DNA from: 20CM-2-55-15 sp963738025
GTDB lineage: Bacteria; Acidobacteriota; Terriglobia; 20CM-2-55-15
Length of the DNA stretch: 64,000 nt
Assembly: GCA_963738025.1 (NCBI GenBank)
Contig: CAVTWA010000051.1
Location: 124,001-188,000 of the forward strand
Reading direction: 5' to 3'
Shown: positions 57,415 to 64,000 of the stretch, one piece after another
Numbering within the stretch: position 1 is the stretch's first letter
Layout: the number at the start of each line of letters is the position of its first letter
The notes under the pieces: generated by a model
Seen by the model: the letters and a program-made list of their open reading frames with translations, nothing else
What the model was told of the DNA's origin: nothing
Databases searched by the model: none
Program-made: the position numbers and the translations under genes

Positions 57415-58281
57415 ATGATCATGAACGACTATCTCCTTTCGTTACTTCTTGGGATGATCGAGGGGCTGACCGAGTTCTTACCCGTCAGTTCAACCGCGCA
57501 CTTGCGTATCACTGAAGCCCTTCTCGGCATCGATCTCGGGGACGGCTACTGGAAGATGTTTTCGATTGTGATCCAGCTCGGTGCAATCCTTTGCCTGCCG
57601 ATCCTTTTTCGCCGGCGCATCGCAGAATTCCTGGCGACCTTCCCGCGCGGCATTAAGGGTGACCGGACGGCGCTGAATCACCCCTTGACGTTGACGCTTC
57701 TCGCATTCGTATGTACGGCGATTCCCGCATTCCTGTTAAAAAAGATCATCGGCAAGAATCTGGAGAGCCTGGCGCTTATGGGGGCAGCTCTGGTGATCGG
57801 AGGTGTCGTGATGTGGGTTGTCGATGCGGTCTACGGCAACCGCCAGCACTCCGGAGACGTGGAGAGTATCGGGCTGAATCAGGCATTAGGGATCGGACTC
57901 TGCCAGACTCTTTCGGCTATCTTCCCGGGGACCTCGCGATCCATGGTCACGATCGCTGCCGGGGAAGTGGCCGGACTGTCCCGTACCACGGCGCTCGAGT
58001 TTTCATTCCTTCTCTCGATCCCGACCATGGCCGCCGCAACGCTCTACGATCTATTGCAATTCGTGCGACACCCCGCCCCGGCGGGTTCAGCCGGCGCCGT
58101 TCACATGGAATACTCGCACGGGATTGCAGTACTTTTCATTGGCTTCGTCACTTCGTTCATCGTGGCATGGGGAGTCGTGGCGTGGTTCATGAACTGGGTG
58201 AGGAGCCGCGGATTCACCGTTTTTGCCGTCTACCGGATTTTGTTAGGGGCCGCTGTACTGCTCTGGATAACGATTGGATAA
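57415..58281 (+). CDS. uppP: Undecaprenyl-diphosphatase (UppP/BacA)
   Basis: A 288-residue membrane enzyme that recycles undecaprenyl diphosphate to the monophosphate carrier for cell-wall synthesis and gives bacitracin tolerance. Motif 1 is EGLTEFLPVSSTAHL with the essential Glu residues. Motif 2 is LCQTLSAIFPGTSRSMVTIA, followed by SRTTALEFSFLLSIPTMAAA. About eight helices, normal length. MIMNDYLLS offers starts at 57415 or 57421. The TAA stop (58279-58281) is the first part of an ATAAGCCAC palindrome. Confidence 0.94.
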   Translation: MIMNDYLLSLLLGMIEGLTEFLPVSSTAHLRITEALLGIDLGDGYWKMFSIVIQLGAILCLPILFRRRIAEFLATFPRGIKGDRTALNHPLTLTLLAFVCTAIPAFLLKKIIGKNLESLALMGAALVIGGVVMWVVDAVYGNRQHSGDVESIGLNQALGIGLCQTLSAIFPGTSRSMVTIAAGEVAGLSRTTALEFSFLLSIPTMAAATLYDLLQFVRHPAPAGSAGAVHMEYSHGIAVLFIGFVTSFIVAWGVVAWFMNWVRSRGFTVFAVYRILLGAAVLLWITIG

Positions 58282-58333
58282 GCCACGAATTGAACGGATT
58301 TAACGAATTCAATCCGTTCAATCCGTGGCTTAT
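58278..58333. repeat. ATAAGCCAC palindrome, copy 5
   Basis: Left arm ATAAGCCACGAATTGAACGG, right arm TTGAATTCGTT-related ending CAATCCGTGGCTTAT. It separates the convergent uppP and M48 genes: uppP uses its TAA, and the M48 gene stops with TGA one base outside it. Arms differ at a few GAATT/GGATT positions. Confidence 0.85.
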
Positions 58334-59377
58334 TCAGTTCTTGCGCTTGATCGTCGGACGATCATCATCGCTTGAAGGCGTATCCGAATCTGCCGGAGGC
58401 GGGCTTGCAGGCTGTCGTCTGAGGACTGGACTCTTATCGTCTTTTTTGGCGGTTTGCCCATTTTGAAGCGTGACCAGCCTGTTTTTGACCGCGTCGAATT
58501 CCGAGGTCGATAAGACGTATTGGTCGCGGCCCGGGAGAATCGTCTCGATTTCCTGTTTGATTGCAGTGATACGGTCCGCCGTTGGCGGATGGTCGGTGAA
58601 CAATTTCGACATTGTTCCAGGCTTCGCCTGTTCTTTCGCTTCGAGTTTTTCAAAAAAGCTCAGGAGCGCACTGGGGTCGTAGCCCGCCTTGTACATATAT
58701 TGGGTTCCCAGGTAATCCGCCTCCGCTTCCTGGCTTCGGGTGAATTTCAGAAAACCGATCGGGATGGCGAGGCCGGCGGCCTGCCGGGCACCCACCCCGG
58801 CGACTCCGCCCATGAAAATCAGCGGGATCGATGCGAGACCGGCGGCAGTCTGTTTTGCGGCAGTCTCGGCGCCGTGCCGTGCAGCGACGTGAGCGGTTTC
58901 ATGAGCCAGAACCCCGGCGAGTTCGGCTTCCTGATCGGCTGCCAGAATCAAACCCGTATTGACGTACAGGAAACCTCCCGGCAGGGCAAAGGAGTTGACC
59001 TCGTCCGAATCGATAATTTTGATGGTGAAGGGAACCTTTGCGTCGGAATTCCGCACGATATTCTGCTCGACGCGATTGACATACTCGTTGATAACGGGAT
59101 CATTCACGAGCTTGGACTGCCGGTCGACTTCAGCGGCTAATTGATGTCCCAACGCGACTTCCTTATCGAGAGACATCGTGGGAAGAATATTTCCCTTATT
59201 GATGTCGCGGGAGCCGATGTTATCAACGTCGGAGTTCTTGGGTTTCTTTTTGCTGTTCTTCTGATTCGCGTTCGGATCACTGGTCTTCGCCGTATCGTCT
59301 TGCGCGACCAGGGCATTGCCAGTCAAAAAGAGAACGACCAGGATGCCAAGTGAGAACCGGATTACCTTGTGGGACAT
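58334..59377 (-). CDS. M48-family metallopeptidase (BepA/YfgC-like)
   Basis: A 347-residue exported peptidase; the start MSHKVIRFSLGILVVLFLTG has GGAG six bases upstream. After the signal peptide comes a Lys/Asn-rich linker, then the M48 domain: LDKEVALGHQLAAEVDRQSK, NSFALPGGFLYVNTGLI, VLAHETAHVAARHG (H159, E160, H163), and RSQEAEADYLGTQYMYKAGY with the third ligand. FTDHPPTADRI is the usual late motif. The C-terminal tail (SPPPADSDTPSSDDDRP) is disordered and there are no TPRs. It acts in the periplasm in outer-membrane protein quality control, by analogy with BepA/LoiP. A decayed MBL gene ends 27 bases upstream in the same direction. Confidence 0.9.
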   Translation of the reverse strand: MSHKVIRFSLGILVVLFLTGNALVAQDDTAKTSDPNANQKNSKKKPKNSDVDNIGSRDINKGNILPTMSLDKEVALGHQLAAEVDRQSKLVNDPVINEYVNRVEQNIVRNSDAKVPFTIKIIDSDEVNSFALPGGFLYVNTGLILAADQEAELAGVLAHETAHVAARHGAETAAKQTAAGLASIPLIFMGGVAGVGARQAAGLAIPIGFLKFTRSQEAEADYLGTQYMYKAGYDPSALLSFFEKLEAKEQAKPGTMSKLFTDHPPTADRITAIKQEIETILPGRDQYVLSTSEFDAVKNRLVTLQNGQTAKKDDKSPVLRRQPASPPPADSDTPSSDDDRPTIKRKN

Positions 59378-59404
59378 GGAATCTCCAGGAGCGGCATTCC
59401 GCAT

Positions 59405-60409
59405 TTATGATTCGACTCTCACACTGCGGATTCGCTTCAAAAAGGGCGCTTCTGGAATACAGTTTTTCGACCGGGCCTGCTTCTGCAATTCGGCGTAGAA
59501 CGCATCGAGCCGCTGCTGCGCGTTAATGTTGAGGAATCCATTCACATTAGAGTGGAATCCGCAGCATTGATCTGCGCCAGCAGTTGATCCTTCGGCGTCC
59601 CTTTCTTGACAAGGTCGGTTCCGACGCTGTTGATTTTCGCAATGCGGTCGCGGGCCGTCTGAAGATCGGCCTTGGTTGCCGGATTGCCTCGATTCGGAAT
59701 GACCATGTCGATGTCGAGCTTCATCACGGCGTCCAGAGTCTTGGGCCATTCGATCATGCTGCCGCCCTGCGCGTAATCGCAGTTCATGCCTTGTTGATAG
59801 ACGTCACCCATCGTGATCACCTTGAGATCCGGAAAGTAAACGAACGCATCGCCATTCGTTGACGCTTTGCCGAAGTAATAAACGCGCGCTACCTCTTTAT
59901 TACCGAGCTTGATCGAATAGTCCTTATCAAAGGTGATATTCGGCGGATCCTGCTCTCCCGCGGCATTCGTATAGGTCTTCAGGCCTTCTTTTTCATTAAC
60001 GTGACCAATGACCTGAACTCCGGCCTTAATGAAAGGGCCGGTTCCACCGCTCTTATCCTGATGGACATCACCGACGACGGCGTACTTGATGGGTTTATCG
60101 GAGATCATTTTGATCTGATCCATCAGCTGCTGGAAATTCTGACTCGCCCTGCGTCCCGGTGTTCGCGAGGACCAGGCCATCGTCGGTCACGCGAACCAGA
60201 ACTGAGGCGCCGCCTCCAATGCCAGAGATCATGAACAGCCCTGGCTTGAGCATGGTCGTTGTCGGAACGCCGCCGCCCCTGCCGCCACCGCCTCGTTGAC
60301 TAACACCGCCGCCCCGTTCGGCGCCTGCCGCCGGTTGCTGCGAGCCATCAATTCGGATAGTCGCGCAGATGAGCGCGAGAATGATTGTCATGCATAATTT
60401 TCGAGCCAT
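59405..60409 (-). pseudogene. Exported MBL-fold hydrolase, frameshifted and with lost metal motif
   Basis: The start at 60409 (GGGAGG upstream) gives a signal peptide (LCMTIILALICATIRIDGSQ), a Gly/Arg-rich stretch (GGGVSQRGGGGRGGG) and MLKPGLFMISGIGGGASVLV. One extra T near 60148 shifts the frame; reading continues as QNFQQLMDQIK, SDKPIKYAVVGDVHQDKSGG, VITMGDVYQQGMNCDYAQGG. A second shift near 59550 leads to NVNGFLNINAQQRLDAFYAE and the stop at 59405. The usual THxHxDHxGG is GDVHQDKSGG, so two metal ligands are gone even before the frameshifts. Either a pseudogene or a non-catalytic paralogue with sequence errors. Confidence 0.75.
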
Positions 60410-60457
60410 AGTGTCCTCCCTGTGGCTTTGGCCATGGGCCGTATCAGAAAAGACAAG

Positions 60458-60500
60458 ATAAGCCATGAATTGAACGAATTGAACGAATTAATTCGGTAAA
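60458..60500. repeat. ATAAGCCAT half element
   Basis: ATAAGCCATGAATTGAACGA then ATTGAACGAATTAATTCGG: one arm of the ATAAGCCAC family with the 9-nt period and only a partial facing arm. It lies in the 220-bp gap between the divergent MBL remnant and the metzincin gene. Confidence 0.65.
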
Positions 60501-60627
60501 TGCGGCGGCGACATTAAGGTATTCGTAGAGCCTCCGTCCATTGCCTCAAAGCACCCACTCCTTTGCTCTATCGCCCGTCCGCGTTCAAACTTCCGGCGCT
60601 GCCGTCAATCGAGTACCATAAGCAGTA

Positions 60628-61866
60628 ATGGTGCTCGAAGGAATTCTCTTTTCGTTGCTCCTGACGCTTGCCCCGCCAATCCCATCTTCGCAGAATCCGG
60701 TGGCCATCAGCAAGAACCAGGTGAACAGGCGGCTCTTGCTGCAAATCGGCTATGAGCGGCAAACTGGCGGGGAGGATTTCATGAACACGCGGAGCCGTAT
60801 CGTCGAATTAGAGCGGCAAGGAGAGTCGCTGCGCATGGTTGAAGAGCCGCACGATTCGAGCTCTTCACCTCATTTGCTGGCCATATTCCCTATACGAGAT
60901 GAAACAACATCCGCTCTAATGGTCGACTTCAACGCCGGCTTCAATAAGATTTTCAAGGAAGAGGATCGCACAGGTGAAGACTATTACGGTCGAATCGACA
61001 GGCAGGACTATTCGTTCTTCCGGCTGTTTGAACGCAGGATTCTGGCCGTCTCCCGTCATGGGCCCATGCTCGTCCTCAAACAGCAGGCGTTCACTGAAGA
61101 CGATAAACCCGTACTCGTGCACTACTATTTGAGCCCATACCGCCCGAATCCAACCTTCAAGCCCTTCGAGATCAAGAACCTGGATCATTTCGGCTTTTAC
61201 GAGACCTATCCGGAGCGACGGACGGGCAGAACGGTGCTCTACGCCATGAAGTTCGACACGGCGAAACCGATAGTCTTTGCCTTGTCGTCCGAGATTCCCG
61301 CGCGGTATCGAGAGGCCATGCGTGACGGTGTTCTCTACTGGAACAAAGCGTTCGGTTTCCCGCTGCTGCAGGTGACCGATGCGCCCGAGGGAGTCACCGC
61401 GCCGAATCCCCGATACAACGTCATTCAATGGGAGGCGCATGGGGCTGACGCTTCGACTTCGCACATCCAGGGGGATCCCCTGACAGGCGAGATACTGCAT
61501 GCCCACGTGTTCATTCGTTCCGGTAGCGTGGACGAAGGCGATCTGGCCGAGCAGAACAATCGCTTGCGCTATATCGTCGCTCACGAGGTTGGTCACGCCC
61601 TGGGACTCAGGCACAATTTCGCGAAGGGTCCGGCCAGCACCGTCATGAACTATTTTGGTTTTGACCAAGCCGTGCGAATCGGTCGCGAGGTGATCCTGTC
61701 AGGCGACGAAGCCCTCGATTACGATCGACAGGTCATTCGTTACGTCTATCTCGGCGAAGCCCTTGATTTTGCGACGCTCCCGCCTTTTTGCACCGACGGC
61801 CAGGCCAGATGCCATCCGTTCGAATTGAGCGGCCCGGCGTTGCCTGACGGCCCGACTGGCGACTGA
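60628..61866 (+). CDS. Metzincin-type zinc metalloprotease
   Basis: A 412-residue exported protease: leader LEGILFSLLLTLAPPIPSSQ, a beta-rich N-terminal domain (about 30-210), then the catalytic domain with VAHEVGHALGLRHNF, a full HExxHxxGxxH (H319, H323, H329), preceded by RYIVAH and followed by the Met-turn candidate STVMNYFGF. The N-terminal part (PVAISKNQVNRRLLLQIGYE, YLSPYRPNPTFKPFE) resembles the DUF5117/DUF5118 zinc-metalloprotease group, but those are about twice as long. Here the protein stops about 80 residues after the active site, with CTDGQARCHPFE near the end, so it may be a shortened member. Confidence 0.8.
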   Translation: MVLEGILFSLLLTLAPPIPSSQNPVAISKNQVNRRLLLQIGYERQTGGEDFMNTRSRIVELERQGESLRMVEEPHDSSSSPHLLAIFPIRDETTSALMVDFNAGFNKIFKEEDRTGEDYYGRIDRQDYSFFRLFERRILAVSRHGPMLVLKQQAFTEDDKPVLVHYYLSPYRPNPTFKPFEIKNLDHFGFYETYPERRTGRTVLYAMKFDTAKPIVFALSSEIPARYREAMRDGVLYWNKAFGFPLLQVTDAPEGVTAPNPRYNVIQWEAHGADASTSHIQGDPLTGEILHAHVFIRSGSVDEGDLAEQNNRLRYIVAHEVGHALGLRHNFAKGPASTVMNYFGFDQAVRIGREVILSGDEALDYDRQVIRYVYLGEALDFATLPPFCTDGQARCHPFELSGPALPDGPTGD

Positions 61867-61964
61867 CCGGTTTATCTCGATGAGGACGGACATGCGCCTC
61901 CGCTCGGGACTCTGGATCTCGAGGCTGACCAACTGCAATGGCGGGGCCGACCTCCATCCTCCCG

Positions 61965-62540
61965 CTATATGTCCGACTCCAGGATCATGGCCTGCGTCAT
62001 CGGCAAGACACCGGTGGCGTTCCAGAAGTTGAACATAAATAGGGCCGCCAGGCCGGCATGTCGGATGTTGGCGGGATCGTTTTGGACGTAGCGCTCGTTG
62101 ACGATCTGCTGACAGATTTTGAACAGAGCCTTCTGCATTTTAGCGGCGCTCCTGGCGGGTTTGATTTGAACGTCCACCGCTTGCTCGACGAATTCGTTCC
62201 AGAAATCCGGGTTCGTCAGGAGCCGGCGCGGCTCTTTGTGCGCGAGGCCGGCGCGCTCGGCCATCCGGCAGAGCGTGTAATACATTGTCCGGTTCAGTCC
62301 CATGAAAAAGGGCGAAAGCTGCTGCCCGCCGCCGGTGTGTCCGTGTTCCAGGGCGTTCTGCGCGGCGCGGACGGTGATATCGACGAGAAAGTTGCCTTGA
62401 ATCGGCGGCCCGCCGCGGTCGAGGTGCCGTTGGGCTTCGAGCGAAATCGTTTCCAGTAGCTGATCCGAAAGCAGAACTTCTTCGCCGCAAAGCTGAAGCA
62501 GTCCTTGCGCCAGTCCGAACTGAACTCCCGAGGAATGCAT
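61965..62540 (-). CDS. Unknown protein downstream of the palindrome array
   Basis: A 191-residue protein with the strongest ribosome binding site in this region (AAAGGAGG, six bases before ATG). It is mostly helical, without signal peptide. Recognisable landmarks are few: GEEVLLSDQLLETISLEAQR, DITVRAAQNALEHGHTGGGQ, FFMGLNRTMYYTLCRMAERA, NPDFWNEFVEQAVDVQIKPA, FMFNFWNATGVLPMTQ. I know no family for it. It follows, in the same direction, a sigma-54 activator gene and eleven tandem palindromes, so it is the natural target of that regulator or the downstream gene of an mRNA carrying the hairpins. It is convergent with the metzincin gene. Confidence 0.75.
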   Translation of the reverse strand: MHSSGVQFGLAQGLLQLCGEEVLLSDQLLETISLEAQRHLDRGGPPIQGNFLVDITVRAAQNALEHGHTGGGQQLSPFFMGLNRTMYYTLCRMAERAGLAHKEPRRLLTNPDFWNEFVEQAVDVQIKPARSAAKMQKALFKICQQIVNERYVQNDPANIRHAGLAALFMFNFWNATGVLPMTQAMILESDI

Positions 62541-62571
62541 CCTTGTCCTCCTTTCACCTCATCGACGAGAA

Positions 62572-63031
62572 GATTGCATTTGGTCGTCGTAGCACGCGCG
62601 TGTCGACAACCAAATTGCATTTGGTCGTCGTAGCACGCGCTTGTCGACGACCAAATTGCATTTGGTCGTCGTAGCACGCGCTTGTCGACGACCAGATTTG
62701 CATTTGGTCGTCGTAGCACGCGCTTGTCGACGACCAATTTGCATTTGGTCGTCGTAGCACGCGCTTGTCGACGACCAAATTGCATTTGGTCGTCGTAGCA
62801 CGCGCTTGTCGACAACCAGATTTTTGCGATTTGGTCGTCGTAGCACGCGCCTGTCGACGACCAATTTGCATTTGGTCGTCGTAGCACGCGCTTGTCGACG
62901 ACCAATTTGCATTTGGTCGTCGAGCACGCGCCTGTCGACGACCAAATTGCATTTGGTCGTCGTAGCATGCGCCTGTCGACAACCAATTTGCATTTGGTCG
63001 TCGTAGCACGCGCTTGTCGACGACCAGATTG
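62572..63031. repeat. Tandem array of eleven 41-bp palindromic units
   Basis: Units start (at TGGTCGTCG) at 62581, 62622, 62663, 62705, 62746, 62787, 62832, 62873, 62914, 62954 and 62995, giving periods of 41, 41, 42, 41, 41, 45, 41, 41, 40 and 41. Each unit is a dyad: arms TTGGTCGTCG and CGACGACCAA around TAGCACGCGCTTGT, joined to the next by an AATTTGCAT-like linker. Differences between units are few and lie mainly in the centre (CGCGTG, CGCTTG, CGCCTG) and at one arm position (GACAACC for GACGACC in units 1, 6 and 10). There are no unique spacers, so it is not a CRISPR array. It occupies the gap between the sigma-54 activator and the unknown gene, both on the minus strand. Confidence 0.95.
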
Positions 63032-63045
63032 TATTTTCCCGTAAC

Positions 63046-64000
63046 TCATTCGAACCACTCCGGTTCGTGACCATTGTTGCCGGGTTTTGCATCCAAACCG
63101 TGGATTTTGACCAGATCGTAAAACCGGGAGCGGCTGACTCCGAGTAACTTTGCCGCCTGCGTACGATCGCCCTGACAATGATTCAATGCGGCGGCAACGA
63201 GCTTGCATGAATGTTCTTGCATCCGCTCCTGATAATTTCCGAGCGTGATGGGCGGTGCGGCCGTTTTTTGACCGAAGTCGAACGGCAGGTCTTCCAGCCG
63301 GATCACCTCGTTTTTTCCCTTGAAGACGGCTTTCCGGATGACGTTCTGGAGTTCGCGGATGTTTCCGGGCCAGGAATACTGCTGGAGAGTGTCGATCACC
63401 TGCGGTGCAGCGCCAGTCACCAGCCTTCTGGCGTCAGCGACATAGCAGCCGATGAAATAATCCACCAGGAGAGGGATATCGTCGAGCCGTTCGCGCAAAG
63501 GCGGCGTACGGATCATGTCCATGTTGAGCCGGTAGTAGAGGTCGCTGCGGAATTTCCCGTCACGGATCATGTCCTCCAGATTCTGGTTGGTGGCGACGAT
63601 CAGCCGGAAATCCACCGGGATTGAATGTTGTCCGCCGAGCCGGTCGACGGCTGGCGTTTCCGTCACCTGGAGCAATTTGGCTTGAGCCCTCATCGTGAGC
63701 TCGCCGATTTCGTCGAGGAAAATCGTTCCGTTATTGGCCAGTTCGAATTTGCCTTTGCGGAACACGGCTCCCGTAAACGCGCCTCTTTCGCAACCGAAAA
63801 GCTCCGATTCGATGAGGTCGTCGGGCAAGGCGCCGCAATTCACCTTAACAAAAGCTCCGGTGGACCGGTCGCTCTTCAGATGAATTTCCTGCGCCACCAG
63901 GTCCTTGCCGGTCCCGGCTTCACCGCGGACCATCACTGTCGCGTTAGTCGGCGCGGTCCTGGCGATCTCATCGCGCATTTCCTCGAGTTTCGCGCTGCAA
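63046..64000 (-). CDS. Sigma-54-dependent transcriptional activator (5' end outside window)
   Basis: The frame is open to the right edge, so the N-terminal sensory part is missing. The AAA+ module is complete: Walker A GEAGTGKDL, ELFGCERGAFTGAV with the sigma-54-contacting GAFTGA loop, Walker B GTIFLDEIGEL, FRSDLYYRLN and WPGNIRELQNVI. The C-terminal Fis-type helix-turn-helix is AAALNHCQGDRTQAAKLLGV, SRSRFYDLVK. Such proteins bind palindromic enhancer sites and activate RpoN promoters from a distance. Its stop lies 15 bases from the palindrome array, which precedes an unknown gene; the array units are candidates for its binding sites. Confidence 0.93.
   Translation of the reverse strand, partial: CSAKLEEMRDEIARTAPTNATVMVRGEAGTGKDLVAQEIHLKSDRSTGAFVKVNCGALPDDLIESELFGCERGAFTGAVFRKGKFELANNGTIFLDEIGELTMRAQAKLLQVTETPAVDRLGGQHSIPVDFRLIVATNQNLEDMIRDGKFRSDLYYRLNMDMIRTPPLRERLDDIPLLVDYFIGCYVADARRLVTGAAPQVIDTLQQYSWPGNIRELQNVIRKAVFKGKNEVIRLEDLPFDFGQKTAAPPITLGNYQERMQEHSCKLVAAALNHCQGDRTQAAKLLGVSRSRFYDLVKIHGLDAKPGNNGHEPEWFE

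Noticed and set aside
62572..63031. CRISPR array
   Set aside because: The whole 41-bp unit is conserved; there are no variable spacers of regular length and no cas genes. The units are tandem palindromes.
62294..63208. Long open frames (up to about 300 codons) running through the palindrome array on the minus strand, with repeated WSSTSACYDDQ-type peptide
   Set aside because: The 41-bp period is not a multiple of three, so the peptide arises in several frames at once and drifts; the frame also overlaps both flanking real genes and lacks a ribosome binding site. It is a by-product of the repeat.

Overview
The window looks like a chromosomal segment of a soil-type member of the Acidobacteriota or a close relative. 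This is an inference from gene content: an 817-residue duplicated MacB/FtsX permease of the ADOP type, a secreted S53 (pro-kumamolisin) peptidase with repeated C-terminal modules, a PQQ quinoprotein dehydrogenase, CocE/NonD and alpha/beta hydrolases, a TPR-CHAT protein, a FecR-domain protein, DUF3011 and DUF4136 proteins, and many short exported proteins, in moderately GC-rich DNA. No rRNA, phage, plasmid or CRISPR locus is visible. One tRNA-like gene (Cys, GCA) with an abnormal anticodon loop is present.

Layout. 0-6 kb: a gluzincin metallopeptidase (cut by the window edge), an MBL hydrolase, a patatin remnant, a DUF2236 oxygenase-like gene, ispH and a small outer-membrane barrel. 6-9.6 kb: a 32-codon acidic ORF, a small beta-rich protein and a 940-residue TPR-CHAT protein. 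9.6-19.6 kb: an alpha/beta hydrolase, the ADOP permease, an operon of unknown protein, methyltransferase and YciI protein, two related DUF6644-like membrane proteins, and a frameshifted metallophosphoesterase. 20-33 kb: two paralogous exported amidohydrolases, each followed immediately by an outer-membrane protein (the first also by an exported glutaminase), with SRAP, peroxiredoxin, an AAA ATPase and small proteins between them. 33-43 kb: VIT1-type transporter, TonB-like protein, split chromate transporter, MmgE/PrpD, PQQ dehydrogenase, DinB, and a divergent lon-marR pair with a perfect operator-like palindrome. 43-51 kb: secretin-like/SPOR protein, ABC transporter, His-rich metal-binding protein, membrane thioredoxin, LytTR regulator, tRNA, HAD phosphatase. 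51-64 kb: S53 peptidase, CocE hydrolase, decayed IS3 transposase, UppP, M48 peptidase, decayed MBL gene, metzincin, and finally a sigma-54 activator, an array of eleven 41-bp palindromes and a gene of unknown function.

The most unusual content lies between genes. Several families of palindromic dispersed repeats punctuate the window. One family (outer end ATAAGCCAC, inner 9-nt period) sits exactly at gene ends and supplies the stop codon of at least four genes, in one case of both convergent neighbours. A second family is MITE-like, with ends related to GGCGCGGTC and a strong central palindrome, in at least six copies. The strongest candidate for an undescribed system is the tandem palindrome array at 62.57-63.03 kb between a sigma-54 enhancer-binding protein and an unknown gene with a strong ribosome binding site. 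Its units could be activator binding sites or RNA hairpins.

Several genes carry single-base frameshifts (metallophosphoesterase, MBL hydrolase, patatin, IS3 transposase). Some may be assembly or sequencing errors; others look like genuine decay.
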